Shown: positions 10,270 to 22,924, numbered from the stretch's first letter. The stretch is DNA of 64,000 bases from Emergomyces orientalis (GCA_002110485.1 MOWL01000089.1:744001-808000), one strand, 5' to 3'. Notes: generated by a model from the sequence alone, not told the origin. Made by a program: numbers and translations.

Positions 10270-13008
10270 ATGATGAGTTCGAGCGGGGGAGATGCGAAGT
10301 TGTTCGCGAGGGTATGTTCCGGTTTGCTGTCTCTTTGCTTGTCTGCCACCATAAACATCTCTGTTGCCCACAAATGAATCAGTAAGACCCTAAATGAACG
10401 GGCGACAATCGTCCCCTGATTCAGGGATCTCTTGAACCAATCTTCGCTATTGTCCTAAATTTCCGTTTGCTGGTCCATGAGGGGACGCTCCACCCTCTAC
10501 TCCCAATAAACACTCTCCCATACACCTTATTCCCCCCCTTGTTATAATCCCTTGGAAAACCAAACCCCGAGAATTTCATCTGACAACTCGCTTCACAAAT
10601 CGCTTCCAAATGGTTGGCTTCACCCCTGTATATGTATCCTCGGGCTCACTCTCTATCTATCGTTCGCAGGGCAAAGTCGCGGAGCTCCGCCAGGAGCTCA
10701 ACAGCGGCGGCAAGAGGGATCGAAACCACTCTGCGAAGAAGATTACCTTGAAGAAGATCGTCGCCAATATGACTATGAGCAATAGCGATATGGTTGCGCT
10801 TTTCCCCGACGTGATTGCTTGCATGAATATTCCAAGCTTGGAGATCAAGAAAATGTATGGCGGATCACTACTTTGGAGCTGCGGGGAAAAATGGTTGGTG
10901 TTAACATGATAGACACGAGCTGATAGGATGGAAATAGGTGCTTTTTGTTTCTCGTCAACTACGCCAGGTTGAAGCCGGAAGTGGCTCTCGATGCTCTACC
11001 AATGCTAATCAATGTATGATTACGGGGAAAATGAGAGATATATGTCTGTTGGAGATGAAGGCTGACAGGAGCGCTGTAGGATATGGAAGATTCGAATCCG
11101 CTGGTACGGGCCCTGGCCTTACGAACGATATCCTATATCCATGTTCGTGAATTTGTGGAATCGACGGTCCAGCCGCTTAAATTTCTGTTGGGAGACGACG
11201 ACCCGTACGTCAGAAAGACCGCTGCGTTCTGTGTTGCTAAGCTATACGACCATGACCGGAAGCTCGTGGAAAAATCCGGCTTGATCCTTCGACTTAACGA
11301 AATGCTCAAGGATGACAATCCTACTGTCGTGTCGAGCGCCTTGGCCGCATTGACTGACCTGTGGGAACGGAGCGATTCTATACATCTTACGATTGATTAT
11401 AAGAGTGCATCCAAAATAATTTCTATTCTACCAGATTGTTCTGAGTATGTTTTTTATCCCTTTAAATGTTCTTGTGAGAACCAAGGGTGTAGTATGAATA
11501 CTAACAAACATCCAGATGGGGCCAAACATACGTTCTAGAAGCATTGATGTCTTACGTGCCACAAGAATCATCAGAGGCGCTCCTCCTAGCCGAAAGAATC
11601 GCGCCTCGTCTGTCGCATTCTAATTCAGCCGTTGTTTTGACTTCTATCAGGGTTATCCTATATCTGATGAACTATATATCCGACCAAAAACAAATTACTT
11701 CTTTGTCACGAAAACTCTCTCCACCTCTGGTCACCCTCTTATCTAAAGGTCCAGAGGTTCAGTATCTGGCACTTCGAAATGCCATCTTGATATTACAGAG
11801 ACGGCCGGAAGTGTTGCGGAACGATATCCGCGTGTTCTTCTGCAAATACAATGACCCGATTTATGTAAAAGTGACGAAATTAGAGCTGATTTTCATGCTG
11901 GCGACGAAGGAAAATATTTCAGTAGTTTTGACCGAGTTGAGAGAGTGAGTTGAATCTTAAGTTGGCACCCGCTTTTACATTACTGACGTCATACAGATAT
12001 GCCACTGAAATCGACGTCCATTTCGTGCGCAAAGCCGTGCGCGCGATTGGCAAATTGGCAATCAAAATTGAATCTGCCGCGAGACAATGTATTGAAACGC
12101 TGATCGATTTGGTCAATGCTAAAATCCCATATATCGTCCAGGAAGCCACAGTAGTTATCCGGAATATATTCCGAAAATACCCCAATCAGTATGAGGGGAT
12201 TATTGGCACTGTTATCCAAAACATCGATGAGTTGGACGAACCGGAAGCTAAAGCCGCAGTTATCTGGATCATTGGCCAATATGCTGACCGTATCGAAAAC
12301 TCCGACGGCTTCCTCCAGGATTATCTCGCAACTTTCCATGACGAAACCGTCGAGGTGCAACTTGCCCTACTCACGGCTACGGTGAAGCTCTTTATCCAGC
12401 GCCCAACAAAAGGCCAACAGCTTGTGCCACAGGTCCTTAAATGGTGCACGGAGGAAACCGATGACCCTGACCTCCGCGATCGGGGTTACATGTACTGGCG
12501 ACTCCTCTCCACCGACCCCAACACCGCACGAGCCATCGTAATGGGCGAAAAGCCACCCATTACCGCAGAAAGCGAAAAGCTGAATCCGGCCACTCTCGAA
12601 GAACTATGCCTAAACGTCGGAACTCTCGCAACCGTCTACCTAAAACCCGTTCAACACGTCTTCCGCAGCGCGAGACCCAAACGTCTAGCCCCAAGTCCGG
12701 CGTTGCAAAGACCGCCACCGGACCAGAACAGAGGTCTCGCCTTGCCGTTCCAACAGGGATCGAATATTCCACCCAACACCACCGCGTCGGCGGCTGCTAG
12801 CAAAGGCGATCTCGCTGCTGCTGTGAGTGCGGCGGATGATTATTTCGCTACCGTTGGACCGCAGCAGATGGCGTCTATGAACCTTAACAATGGCGTTGGT
12901 GGGGGTGGTGCACCGCAGACTCAGTATGTGGTTAATCAGAACCAGCAGCAGGCATATCAACCCGGGGTCGCTGGTGGAGCAGCGACAGGAGAGTTACTTC
13001 TCATTTGA
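10270..13008 (+). CDS. Beta-adaptin, large subunit of a clathrin adaptor complex (AP-1 or AP-2)
   Basis: Six exons (10270..10311, 10670..10854, 10938..11013, 11080..11444, 11516..11944, 11997..13008) splice in phase to 702 residues. The armadillo/HEAT-like trunk is clear: KVAELRQELNSGGKRDRNHS near the start, then DSNPLVRALALRTISYI, DDDPYVRKTAAFCVAKLYD, PRLSHSNSAVVLTSIRV, KYNDPIYVKVTKLEL, VHFVRKAVRAIGKLAIKIE and DLRDRGYMYWRLLSTDP. After the trunk come only about 120 low-complexity residues ending GELLLI, so the C-terminal ear (appendage) domain of animal beta-adaptins is absent, as in other fungal beta subunits. The protein would sit in adaptor complexes that sort cargo at the Golgi/endosomes or the plasma membrane. 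Which complex it serves is undecided here. The first intron (358 bp) is long for this genome and follows a 14-codon first exon. Confidence 0.93.
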
Positions 13009-13620
13009 GAGAGGATGCGTGGGAAAGTTGTTGTGTGGCGGGAGGGAGGAATTGGGAATACCAATTTGGATTCCGATGGGATGGACTTTGGAAAGTTCTT
13101 TGGATGGCAATGTGCTTTCTTGCTCTACTTTGTATATGGACTTCGTCCTGTTCCCCCCCCCTGCGAGAGCTACACTAGAGAACACAGCACATCACTTTTC
13201 GGATCCTACGAAATGTAAAGCTGAAACAATAATTTTTTCGTTTCTCACCTTTATTTTGCAACAAATGTGCACTGCTCCACTGCTTTTTTATTTTTATTTT
13301 TATTTTTTCCTTTTGTTCTCTTCTTCCTTTACGGTTTTAATTCCCATAATTGTTACTTTTATTTTGGTTTATACATGTAGCCAGGGTTTTATATATATGT
13401 ACTTGCTGATCCACTCTCCCCATTAATGGTGGTCTCTGTCCCCTTTACGCCCTGAAAATGAGCTGTCCACAAATACAAAGCTACCAGCTCATTATATTTT
13501 ACATGGCACATCGCAGATTCACATTCAATCTCTCACTTTTCACTAGCCTTTTATTCCTTTCCTTTTCTATAGAGTTAAAAGAAACGGCCTAATGAGAAAG
13601 AAAGAAAAACTTTTTTTTTC
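13009..13620. other. Convergent 3' intergenic region
   Basis: This lies between the 3' ends of the beta-adaptin (+) and kynureninase (-) genes. It contains a pyrimidine-rich low-complexity tract with repeated ttttta units near 13286-13312. No gene is seen. Confidence 0.6.
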
Positions 13621-15410
13621 CTACTTCCCCACTTTAGCATTTTCCCTCTCCGCCTCTTCGCACGCCTTCACAAATATCTGCACAAACTCCCACACATCCA
13701 CGAAGGTGTTGTACAACGGGGCCGCCGCCACACGAATAACATTCGGCTTCCGCTCATCCACCACAACCCCATTAGCCAGCAGGCGGGAGAAAACTCCGTC
13801 GAGTATATCCCCACGTAGTAGCACGCTTAGCTGCGCGCCTCGCTCCATTGGGTTCGAGGGCGTGATTATGGAGAACAGTTTGGGGCCGGATTCTGGTTGC
13901 GGGCAGGCTTTTAGAAGGAGATGTTCCATGTACGCGGTTAGTTGGAGGGATTTCTGCCGTAGGGCGGGCATGGTGGCGGCGGAGAACATCTCGAGCGAGG
14001 CGATTACGGCGGAGAGATCGAGGGCGGAGGGGTTGGAGAGTTGGAAGCCTGCGGCGCCGGGGCGGGGAAGGAATTCTGTATTTTTTAGGGGGTGTTTTGG
14101 TTAGTATTATTGGGGCTAGTTTCGTTTTTCGGTGCGGGGGAGCTCCCCCGATGGGAACGGAGTATGAGGGTGGAGAGGGGTGGAGGTAAGGTGGGGGGTT
14201 TATCGTACTGTTATCCATCTCAAATCTTGTCTCTTTATCTCCTCCCCACCATCCTGATAAGCGTGGTCTGTAACTCAGCCCCGAGGAACTACCCGTATCC
14301 ACGATTCCATGTCGTTCATGCACGAACAGCCCGCCCATCGCACCGGGACCTGAATTCATATATTTGTAGGTGCACCATGCGGCGAAATCTACGTTCCAGT
14401 CATGCAGTTTCAGCTCGACGTTGCCGACGGCGTGTGCGCAGTCCCAGCCAATGGGTATGTTTTTGGAGTGCGCGTGGGCAGTGATTTTCGCGATGTCGAA
14501 GTATTGCCCGGTGTAATATTGAATGCCCGGCAAGAGGATTAGAGCGGTACTCGAGGCATGTTCTTCGATGACGGACATTATCCTCTCCGTGGATAGCAGT
14601 GGCTGGGCGGGATCCTCTGGCTCAATGAGGATCATGGCATTGTAAGGGTCCAGGTTGTGGTGCCGAATTTGCGATTCGACAGCGAACTGTCAATGGCCGG
14701 GTTAGCGGACAGGGTGTTCCGAATGAGAACGTAGGAGATTTTAATGTGTATGTGCTATATATATATATACGGATTTCATTTTTTGCCTACATGATCACTA
14801 GGAAACGCTTTCCCCTCCAAGATAATCTTATACTTCTCCACTGTTGGGCGATAAAAGCTCGCCATGAGGAGATGCAAGTTCGTAGTGAGTGTGTCCATGA
14901 CGGCCACCTCGTTTGGTAAGGCACCCACTACTGGGGCCATCAAATTTGCTGCCCTTGTGTCTATATCGAGGAACGGAGGTGCGAGTTCATCTTCATGCGG
15001 GGTGAAATGGCCTAGCACACCCTTTGTCGCCCAGATTTGCAGGAACCTATCCACATATGTGCGGGTGCTCTTGGGCTGAAGCCCCAGAGAGTTGCCACAG
15101 AGATACGTGCATGGCGAAGACGCAGTTTTATCTTCTTTTGGGCAGTTAGCATTCGGTGTTTTTGATGATATTTCTGTGTTTTTGGTAGGAGGGAAGGGAA
15201 GTGCGGGGCGGCGGGGAGTTCGAGGATAATTTTACCTTCCGCGCTTGGGATGATCGTTTTCCTAACCAAGTCCTGCTTGGTCGGGATGATGAATTGCTCT
15301 CGGAAATGCGCAAGGGTGTCTTTCGCGTCCAGAGATTCTGCGAATTTTTTCTTCTCGACGTTTACATCGTCTTTCCATGGGAAAGCGGGTGAGGTTTGCG
15401 GGGATGACAT
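13621..15410 (-). CDS. BNA5: Kynureninase (L-kynurenine hydrolase)
   Basis: Four minus-strand exons (15410..15236, 15131..14791, 14686..14209, 14075..13621) give 482 residues, close to the usual size of fungal kynureninases. Conserved blocks appear in order: CGNSLGLQP near residue 75; LTTNLHLLMASFYRPT; DWNVDFAAWCTYKYMNSGPG, holding the PLP-binding lysine in the CTYKY motif; and GAAGFQLSNPSALDL after the last splice. The enzyme is PLP-dependent and cleaves kynurenine to anthranilate and 3-hydroxykynurenine to 3-hydroxyanthranilate, in the cytosolic tryptophan-to-NAD+ pathway. The ATG at 15410 is the first in frame. Ascomycetes often have more than one paralogue, so the symbol denotes the family. 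Introns are 103-132 bp. Confidence 0.93.
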
Positions 15411-15835
15411 CGTACCCAGAGCGTGGCTGTTTGGTGGATGGTCGACAATTAGGTTAACTTATCTTACCGAGCTGTGCATGCATGGATAAGCTGTTCCAAA
15501 TGATAATCACAGCGCTGGGGCCTTTGAGATCATTTGTTTTATACCCTCAATTGCGCCAATTCCCCCAATTGTGTCTTGTTGTCGCATGCTTGATGTAACT
15601 TCACTCCACAGTCAGGGCAGTCCTGGTCTTCCAAGGTCATCCTGGGGTCGGTGAGATACAGCAATCACCGATGCCAGCCGATTGATCAAACGAAGCTATG
15701 ATGGCAATTATGTAATTTTTAGAGGAAATAAAGTTCAACTATATTTGTTTTACTTTACTCTGCGTAGAAGACGAAATGCCGAGTATTTATATCGCTTCAA
15801 TTCCACATATAGTTAACTAAATACCTGGGTACTGG
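15411..15835. other. Intergenic, kynureninase promoter side
   Basis: This is the upstream region of the kynureninase gene and the downstream region of the MBL-fold gene. No further gene is seen. Confidence 0.5.
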
Positions 15836-17188
15836 TTAAAATACCAGCCTATGGCCAACGGAAGATGGCACCACGCGACCTGGCATTTCCTTTTCAATTT
15901 CAAATTTGACCCTCCACCCAGAACAATGACCAGGCAGCAGAACCTTGGGATCCAAAATTTTGAGATCTCTCACAGTGGCATCTATATTGGCCTTCTCGCT
16001 CATTGCCAGGTGATAGCCACCAAATACGGCATATAAGGGGTTGTCTTTGCCAATCAATTCGATGGCGTGTTTTGTTGCGTTTACTATGCCAGCATGGCTG
16101 CATCCGCTAAACACCACAATTCCCTTTCCTGCAGATTTACTCTTAAGTTAGCAAACACGTTGGAAATCCAAGGCAACACAGATATAACAATATAATAATA
16201 TGGAAGATGACGGACCTTTGATATTACATGCGAGAAACCGCTCGTCAGTAATCAGTTCATCATTTTCCCATTTTCCGCTGCCCTGGTGGAACCGAACTCC
16301 GTTTTTCATCCCTGTCTCATATTCCGTTTCTCGTGGTATTTCCCCCGAGATAAGGAACATGTTATCCAAAACAGTATGGGCCTCTTTGTGCTTCTCTACT
16401 TTCACGCCGGCCTGTTCTATTTCTTGAAAGGTTGGATCGGCTTGCAACGACACGATTTCTTTGCCCATTTGGATGCCTCGATAATCTGGCCGAGATGGAT
16501 GTAAGTCCACGACAAGATCGTCGTTTGGCAATCCTTTCCCGTCCTTCGCTTCCTTAATCATCTGGATAGCCTTGAGCATGCCGCCTTTTGGTTTGGTCAG
16601 TTATCTCTAGCATTATTTTGTCACCAACCTTGGTAAAATCGGCAATCAAGTCAGGGCAAGATGGCCCAAGAGAACATTACACACACACACCTGAGTGATC
16701 CCTATGCCAATGAGATAATTGGATCCTTTCCACAGAAGACAAATCCAATCTCAACCTTTCTGCATTCCGCCCCCAGGACTCTTCCGTAGGCGCTACATCA
16801 AAAAGCATCGTTCGACGTTCCTCTCCCTTTATGGCAGTCTAGATGTAAAAATCAAATTAGACTCCGCTTGAGAGCAAGCCAGCGGAGAACAGCCCAATAA
16901 ACCATCGGATTTTACAAATGTAGGGGAAAAAACCCGGGAATGGTTGATATTGAAGCAGCTTACAAGAAGAACAGACAATCCGTGTGCAGAACAGCACACG
17001 TCTTCCAGGTAAAGCTCCTTGGTTGCTCCCCCTCGATCATGCAAGTGAGATGGTAAGTCCCGAACAATTTCGCCAAGGGATCCGGAGACTTTGACTGGAC
17101 CGGGAGCTGGCGGGGACATGATGTCAAGCTCATTGTCGACGATTACAATGGCTTCAAGAGCGTCGATTTCCACAAGGGACGAGGACAT
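15836..17188 (-). CDS. MBL-fold metal-dependent hydrolase, COG1237-like
   Basis: Four minus-strand exons (17188..16964, 16838..16691, 16584..16216, 16128..15836) join in phase to 344 residues. The metallo-beta-lactamase signature HWHRDHSG is completed across the exon 2/3 junction. A second conserved block, VVFSGCSHAGIVN, and a late histidine motif (FGGYHLA, then PGHCSGW) are typical of the subgroup annotated in prokaryotes as 7,8-dihydropterin-6-methyl-4-(beta-D-ribofuranosyl)-aminobenzene-5'-phosphate synthase-like. The fold binds two metal ions and hydrolyses ester or lactone-like substrates; the actual fungal substrate is unknown. The ATG at 17188 is preferred over an upstream TTG. A CA/GT repeat begins the second intron, near 16677-16690. 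The gene lies between kynureninase and an ACS-type transporter. Confidence 0.88.
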
Positions 17189-18080
17189 GATTGAATTGTT
17201 CAATGAGAGATGGATAGTAGGATTCTGCGAGCGAATGGAAATTTTTTACCACTCGGCTTTTTATAATCGAAAGACCGCGGGTAACTATATATATGTAGTG
17301 GGGATGTTCAGCTTTGAGCCAGCGCGGAGTGTTTGGCAGGGCAGATGGGACTCTGGACACAACCAAGGAAATATAATATTCGTATATGGAATCTAATTGC
17401 TAAATTAACCATCGAACAGAAGAGCAGGCGTGTTATGTGAGAAGATGCAATCTGATCTCACTTTGGGGTTTGATTTATATATAGTTTAATGCTGATTATT
17501 TTGTACTGTACATCGCAGCTGAACCCCCTCATTCAGCACAACGGTCCGATTAGAGCAAGTTCGTTTTCCCAACAAATCGGTGCTTAGAATAATGGCCGTT
17601 AGCGATTATAATAATTATAGTCATCCACACGAATCGTGAATCAGCTCAGCCCTAATGACTCTTTCCCGAATCAGTAAATATTTCCACACCTTGAGCAACT
17701 CAAGAAAAGGGTACGTGGGCGGATGTCATGCTCACGCTGGTCCAAGGGTATGATTGCGATCTCATTGGTTGGTCGAGGAGTTTGGTGGCTTCAAAGACCA
17801 AGAGAAGAGAAAACGGTCAAAATCGATTTACCCAACTAGGGCCCAATAGCAAGCAAGGATTGAATATCCCATCGATCTCGTGAACATGATCTGCAAGTTT
17901 ATTTGGTTTCTGAACAAATAAACCCACCTGACATATTTTTCGGCAACTATATTTAAGAGATGTTTTCGCTCATTCCCAGAAAAGAACCGCTTCTTAACTC
18001 GTAATGCCTCTTTTTGAGGTTTTTTTTTCCTGCTATCCGCATCTGTTCGGTTGAGCAGAGCATTGTTAGAACCGTTTCTC
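17189..18080. promoter_or_regulatory. Divergent promoter between MBL hydrolase and ACS transporter
   Basis: About 890 bp of non-coding DNA separates two oppositely oriented start codons. Short TA-rich tracts occur at 17285-17299 and 17477-17484. No specific operator was recognised. Confidence 0.5.
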
Positions 18081-19849
18081 ATGGAAACTGAGCCGCTTAT
18101 CGCACATCGGCGGGGTATTGATGTTCCTTCGGACCCAGAAACGAGTGCCAAACCACAAAGCGAAGAAGCGGGGTTTAGTGAATATGGCTACATTGACCCA
18201 GTCATCGAGAGGCGGGTCGTGAGAAAGCTCGATCAGAGGATACCAACTCTTCTTGGGTTTTTGTGTATGTTCGAATTCATGATAGAAACACGAAGCCTGA
18301 AAGGGAATCAACTCAATAACCCGAATAGACCTTCTTAGTTTCTTAGACCGATCCAATATCGGTAATGCACGCATCGCAGGAATGGAAGAAGACTTGCAAC
18401 TGGATGGCAATCGATACGAGTGGCTTCTAACCATTTTTTATATCTCCTATCTCACTTTCCAATTCCAGGGTTTGATGTGGAAAGTTATCTCCCCGCACAA
18501 ATGGGCTGCATTTACGGTGTTCGGATGGTTTGTCTCTCAGTACTCTAGATTTCTTTTAACCGGATTCTTTTTGTGACATTTTACTGGTGATAACAGGGGC
18601 ATCATCGCGACCTGCCAGGCTGCAGTTTTCTCATGGAAGGCAGAAATGGTGCTCAGATTTCTACTAGGAGTCACAGAGGCTGGCTTTGGCCCTGGTGTCC
18701 CGTTCCTACTCTCCTGTTTCTACCGACGCCATGAATTGGGTCTGCGATGCGGATTGTTCGTCTCTGCTGCTCCACTTGCAAGTACTTTTGCTGGGGCATT
18801 AGCATACGGAATAACTTCGATGCATTCTAATCTCGCAAGCTGGAGACTGTTGTTCCTTGTTGAGGGAATACCAACCCTACTAATGGTGCCCGTCGTCTTA
18901 CGTTTCCTTCCCGACTCTCCAGCCAAGGCTAAATTCCTAAGTCAGGAGGAGAAAGCTGTTGCGAGAGCTAGAGCAGTTAGGCAAGCGGGTCAAGTTGACC
19001 GTGTCGGTGGTGTGAGCTGGAAGGAAATCGGGGAGGCTCTTTTGGATGTGAAATCTTGGCTGGTTGCAGTATGTTATATTCTTCTGAATAGAGCTGATAT
19101 GCCCATGTGCTAAACTCCGGAATAAAGTTTATGTACTTCAGCTGCAACGTTAGCTATTCGTCGCTTCCTGTATTCTTGCCCTCAATCCTGAAAGATATGG
19201 GATTTACGTCGATCAACGCTCAGGGATTGTCTGCACCTCCTTATTTCCTTTCTTTCCTTACCAGCGTTATTACTCCATGGATCGCCGATCGCTACCAACA
19301 GAGGGGTTTAATGATTGCATTTTTATCAGTCGTGGGAATTATCGGGTATACTTTGCTTGCCACATGTACTGCTGTTGGCCCCCGATATATCGGTGTGTGG
19401 ATGGCCGCTAGTGGCGTCTTTCCGTGCATCGCGAATATTCTACCCTGGGTTCTTAGTAAGTTATTTCCATCTTCTTAAAAAAACGCCATAACCGCATATG
19501 CTAACATGTAAATTATCTTCGATATGTAGACAACCAAGGCTCCGACACTCGACGTGGCATGGGAATCATAATCCTGAACCTTGTAGGCCAATGCGGCCCA
19601 CTTCTCGGAAGTAACATATTTCCAGCCTCAGATGGTCCGCTATATGTAAGGGGTCAATCCATTTGTGCAGTATTTATGGGGTTCAATTGCTTTCTAGCGC
19701 TATTATTGCGCACGCTGCTGGCCTGGCAGAACCGGCAGCTCGATAAGAGATACGGGACACTGGCCGAACGAGCCCTACAGCGGGCGGAGACAGGACAGTT
19801 GGTTGTTGCAGAGGAGAATTATGGGCCCGATTATAGATTTGTGCTTTGA
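18081..19849 (+). CDS. MFS transporter, anion:cation symporter (Dal5/Tna1-type)
   Basis: Five exons (18081..18264, 18329..18527, 18597..19068, 19128..19455, 19530..19849) give exactly 500 residues. The family's N-terminal signature, YLLSFLDRSNIGNARIAGME, is assembled by the first splice. A stretch GVTEAGFGPGVPFLLSCFYRR and the conserved WVLNNQGSDTRRG, also made at a splice, place it in the ACS family with the allantoate permease Dal5 and the nicotinate permease Tna1. About 12 membrane helices are expected in the plasma membrane. Family members import carboxylates, ureides or vitamins with protons. Its position beside kynureninase makes a tryptophan- or nicotinate-related substrate possible, but that is inference only. 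Confidence 0.9.
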
Positions 19850-21053
19850 TTCGGATGTATATATTTATATATATGAAATTTTTTCGTGTGTGAAGGCCGG
19901 GATAAATGCCAGCTGGTTGGATGGTTGGTATTAAAGAGGAGAGAGGATTTGCATAGTAACCTTATTGTGTTTAAGCAATGCCAAGCTTTCTTCGCCCACA
20001 CTTTTGCAAAAACTTAACATCCGCGCCCCAACATGATCAATCGAAATTTCTCGCTGGTAGGAAACTTTTCATAACTTGGCAGCGGAAATTCTCATGTTGC
20101 TGATACACAAACATGTGTTATACCTTTATTGTACTTGTTGGCTCTAATTGCGAGACTGCTGCCTTTGATGTCAGTTGCAACATTACTAACGGTCTGGATT
20201 TTTTGTTCGTCGTCTCAACAATGCATGGTGTACCAGCTGTGGCATGGGTGTTGGTCAGTGCATAACTGAAGAATCTTTTCTCTTTATCCATATAATAATT
20301 TTCTCCCTTTTTGTGTATGAGATAATGTGTAGCCAGGCTGGCTTGGACTACTGCTCCACTTCTTTGAAGTGGAGGCAAACAGAGAATGACTTGAGCAAGA
20401 ACATGATCTGAGTGGATTGTGTTATAAAGCCGATGAGATGAGGCCTTTATTCCCCATAGCAGAACCAGAGATGTTGCTTGGTCAAGTGAATGACTTCCTT
20501 GCTCTTTGTTGTTTCAGTTGGATATTGATCTCCCTCTTACCAGCTACTTCTTTCAACAGCACAGTAGCTTTTGGTTTTTCTGGCTAGTTCTATCTTCCAC
20601 CTAACACCTACCCAGCCATTCTGAGCCATCCTTTCTCCCATTTTCTCTCCTTCGCGTGTTCCATACACAATTTCTCTGTCAAGATACTTAATCCACTTTC
20701 AATTGGATTCGCTAGATAAATACCTGGGTATCCATCCTCATTAATTCAGCTTGCAGCCTGATTTTTTGACTCTACTCGTTGGCACCCTTTTCTTCTGGCT
20801 ATCACATATCCACACAACGAAACCACTTCGCAACCCGTCCTCCGTGCTTGAGATATCTATCCCGCCAATCTACCCCCCCCCCCCCCTTTTTTTTTTTTTT
20901 TCAAATTTGATGTTTTAAAACATCTGTGCTCCATCGATCTTTGACAGAAGGGAGAATTGATAAAATATTTCATCACCATCACCAAAGCCTTGCTGACATC
21001 TCTTCTTGCTGGGAAACTTTAGTTTGTTTTACTCGGTTGAAGATAATAACATC
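19850..21053. other. Intergenic with long pyrimidine tract
   Basis: No gene is seen. A C-run followed by a T-run (about 20874-20901) lies 150-180 bp upstream of the ATG of the broken BTB gene and resembles the pyrimidine tracts common in fungal promoters. Confidence 0.5.
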
Positions 21054-22186
21054 ATGGACCTTAGTGCCAACGAAGGGCCCAGTGCCAACGAGAGCGATAT
21101 TAAGAACGTGGACGCTGCAAGCACCAACGAGGGGCCGGGTGCCAATGAGAGTACGGCCATTGAGATTGCGAAAGAGGGCGATTTGGTAATAGAAGTCATC
21201 GAGCACGACATCGCAACAACCTTTGGTGCAAAATCTGGAAGGCTCCCGTCGAGGCCGACGTGTTCTGTATCGTTCCAAGTGAGCAGAGTTAAACTGGCCG
21301 ATAAAAGCAATGTTTTCAGCAAATTGCTCTTTGGTCGGTGGAAGGAGGCAAATCGTAAGACGATCACATTGGAAAACGATAATATCACAAGTATGGAGCT
21401 GTGGTTTCGTCGAATGCATTCTAACCTCTTTTCACCCACCTGGGGAATGTTTCAGCTCAGGGGATGTGGCATGTCACTGTGGCCTGTGACAAGTACGGAT
21501 TAGATCCCGAAAAAATGGCCCGTGGGTTTACAAGTGGTGGGATGAAAATCAAAGAATATACTACTTGATAAGCACCTCTACTACGATATGCTCTTCCCAT
21601 GTTATTTTTTTCGCGACGGGGCGGCATTCCGAATCTTGACGGAGAAGTTAGTTTATGAGTCGCCAGACTTTATCACTGAAACCAACCCAAAACGTCAACG
21701 CCACCTGCGCCTGCCGGTCCGCATTATCAGTAAGTTCCGCGCCATGTTCAAAATGGCTTTGAGGACTGAAGGGCAATCTTATTGATATTGTATTTAGAAG
21801 AGCTCAACACGATGAGAGGACGTCTCCAAAACATTATCCACGACGACCTATGTTTTCTTATCCACGATATCGCCTGTCTTGCTAATTGTAGGTGCAAGGA
21901 GTAAATAGTGAGCAACTACATCAAATAATTGGCCAGGATAAATGTTTCACCCCTCATACCAAGTTTCCGCCGTATGAGCATCCGTATTATGCTTCGGTAC
22001 CTTGAGAAATTCAAGGAATCAAATGTGCTACCTGAGAATAGTACTGCTACACACCTTCATTGTTCCCGCTGTAGTCGCGGTTGGGGGACTGGTGTGAAAA
22101 CTACTTGTTCTAGAATAGAGGGTTATTTCCTTGGATTGAATCTCAGCTTTGAGGAGACGGACGAAAAATGGGCCGGGAGGAGGTAA
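21054..22186 (+). pseudogene. BTB/POZ-domain protein of the fungal type, broken
   Basis: The ATG at 21054 starts a low-complexity N-terminus with a repeated (S/A)NEGP(S/G)ANES motif. A BTB-like core follows (VSFQVSRVKLADKSNVFSKLL, ITLENDN, MELWFRRMHS). The chain shifts frame near 21455-21464 into MWHVTVACDKYGLDPEKMARG, again near 21535 (WWDENQR), and again near 21570 (HLYYDMLFPCYFFRDGAAF). A genuine intron seems to survive (21730..21797, GTAAGT...TAG), leading to ELNTMRGRLQNIIHDD. Two TAA stops follow CKE and NYIK, and the C-terminal part (PSFRRMSIRIMLRYLEKF, then a CxxC) is in yet another frame. Fungal BTB proteins are often adaptors for Cul3 ligases. This copy cannot encode a full protein as it stands. 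Confidence 0.65.
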
Positions 22187-22924
22187 GGATGATGAATACG
22201 GATGCCATATTCAGGGATGCTCAGTCGAATTAAGCCATGGTAAACTATCATGTTCTTTTCTAGTATGGGACCGCCGGAGCATAGAGGCTAATTCGACTCT
22301 GAAGTGGATCCTGGTGATTTTCTATTTTATCCTTTTTTTGCTAGTTGACTCGTGGAGGGTTTATTTTTGACAATGATTTTCTATAGTTGGATCACGCATT
22401 ATGCCCTCCAGATTTCCCTTCTTTGCATTTCTTCCTTTTATTCTCCGTACTTTTGTTTTCTTCGTGCTCGCAATAGTCACATATCAGCCTCCGGCCATAC
22501 GCTGCGAAGGGGGAGTGGGCTCTAGTATGTTCTCTAAGTTTGATATATGTTGCAATTGAAAGTTGAGAACTGAGGTGATATGCATGCCATAATCGAATGC
22601 TCAATTGAGTTTCCATATTTGATTTTAAGTTAAACGGCATGCCATTTTACGGAATTAGGTCATTACTTAGGTACTATTTGGGAACTACATGTAGAACAGC
22701 AACTCCGACAAACATCATAATGACGACACCAGGATTTCTCCGCCACCAGCAGACATATTTCGCCACAATATTCTTGCTGCATCATCCTTCCTATGATTTT
22801 CTCTGCGATTATTTAGAGGAATCCTCAATTGAAATTAGTTACCGGAACACAGTGATTTGCATAACGTTTTCGCCTACCCTCAGTTTGCAATTCTCCAATC
22901 AAGTTTACATATACGCCGTTCACA
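22187..22924. other. Intergenic upstream of the HHE gene
   Basis: No convincing coding sequence is seen. Base composition is AT-rich. The 3' part must contain the promoter of the hemerythrin-like gene. Confidence 0.5.

Noticed and set aside
14092..14484. Plus-strand open frame of 130 codons
   Set aside because: It lies opposite kynureninase exons and an intron and has no motif.
16677..16690. CA dinucleotide run
   Set aside because: It lies at the donor end of the second intron of the MBL gene. It is a simple repeat with no further meaning apparent.
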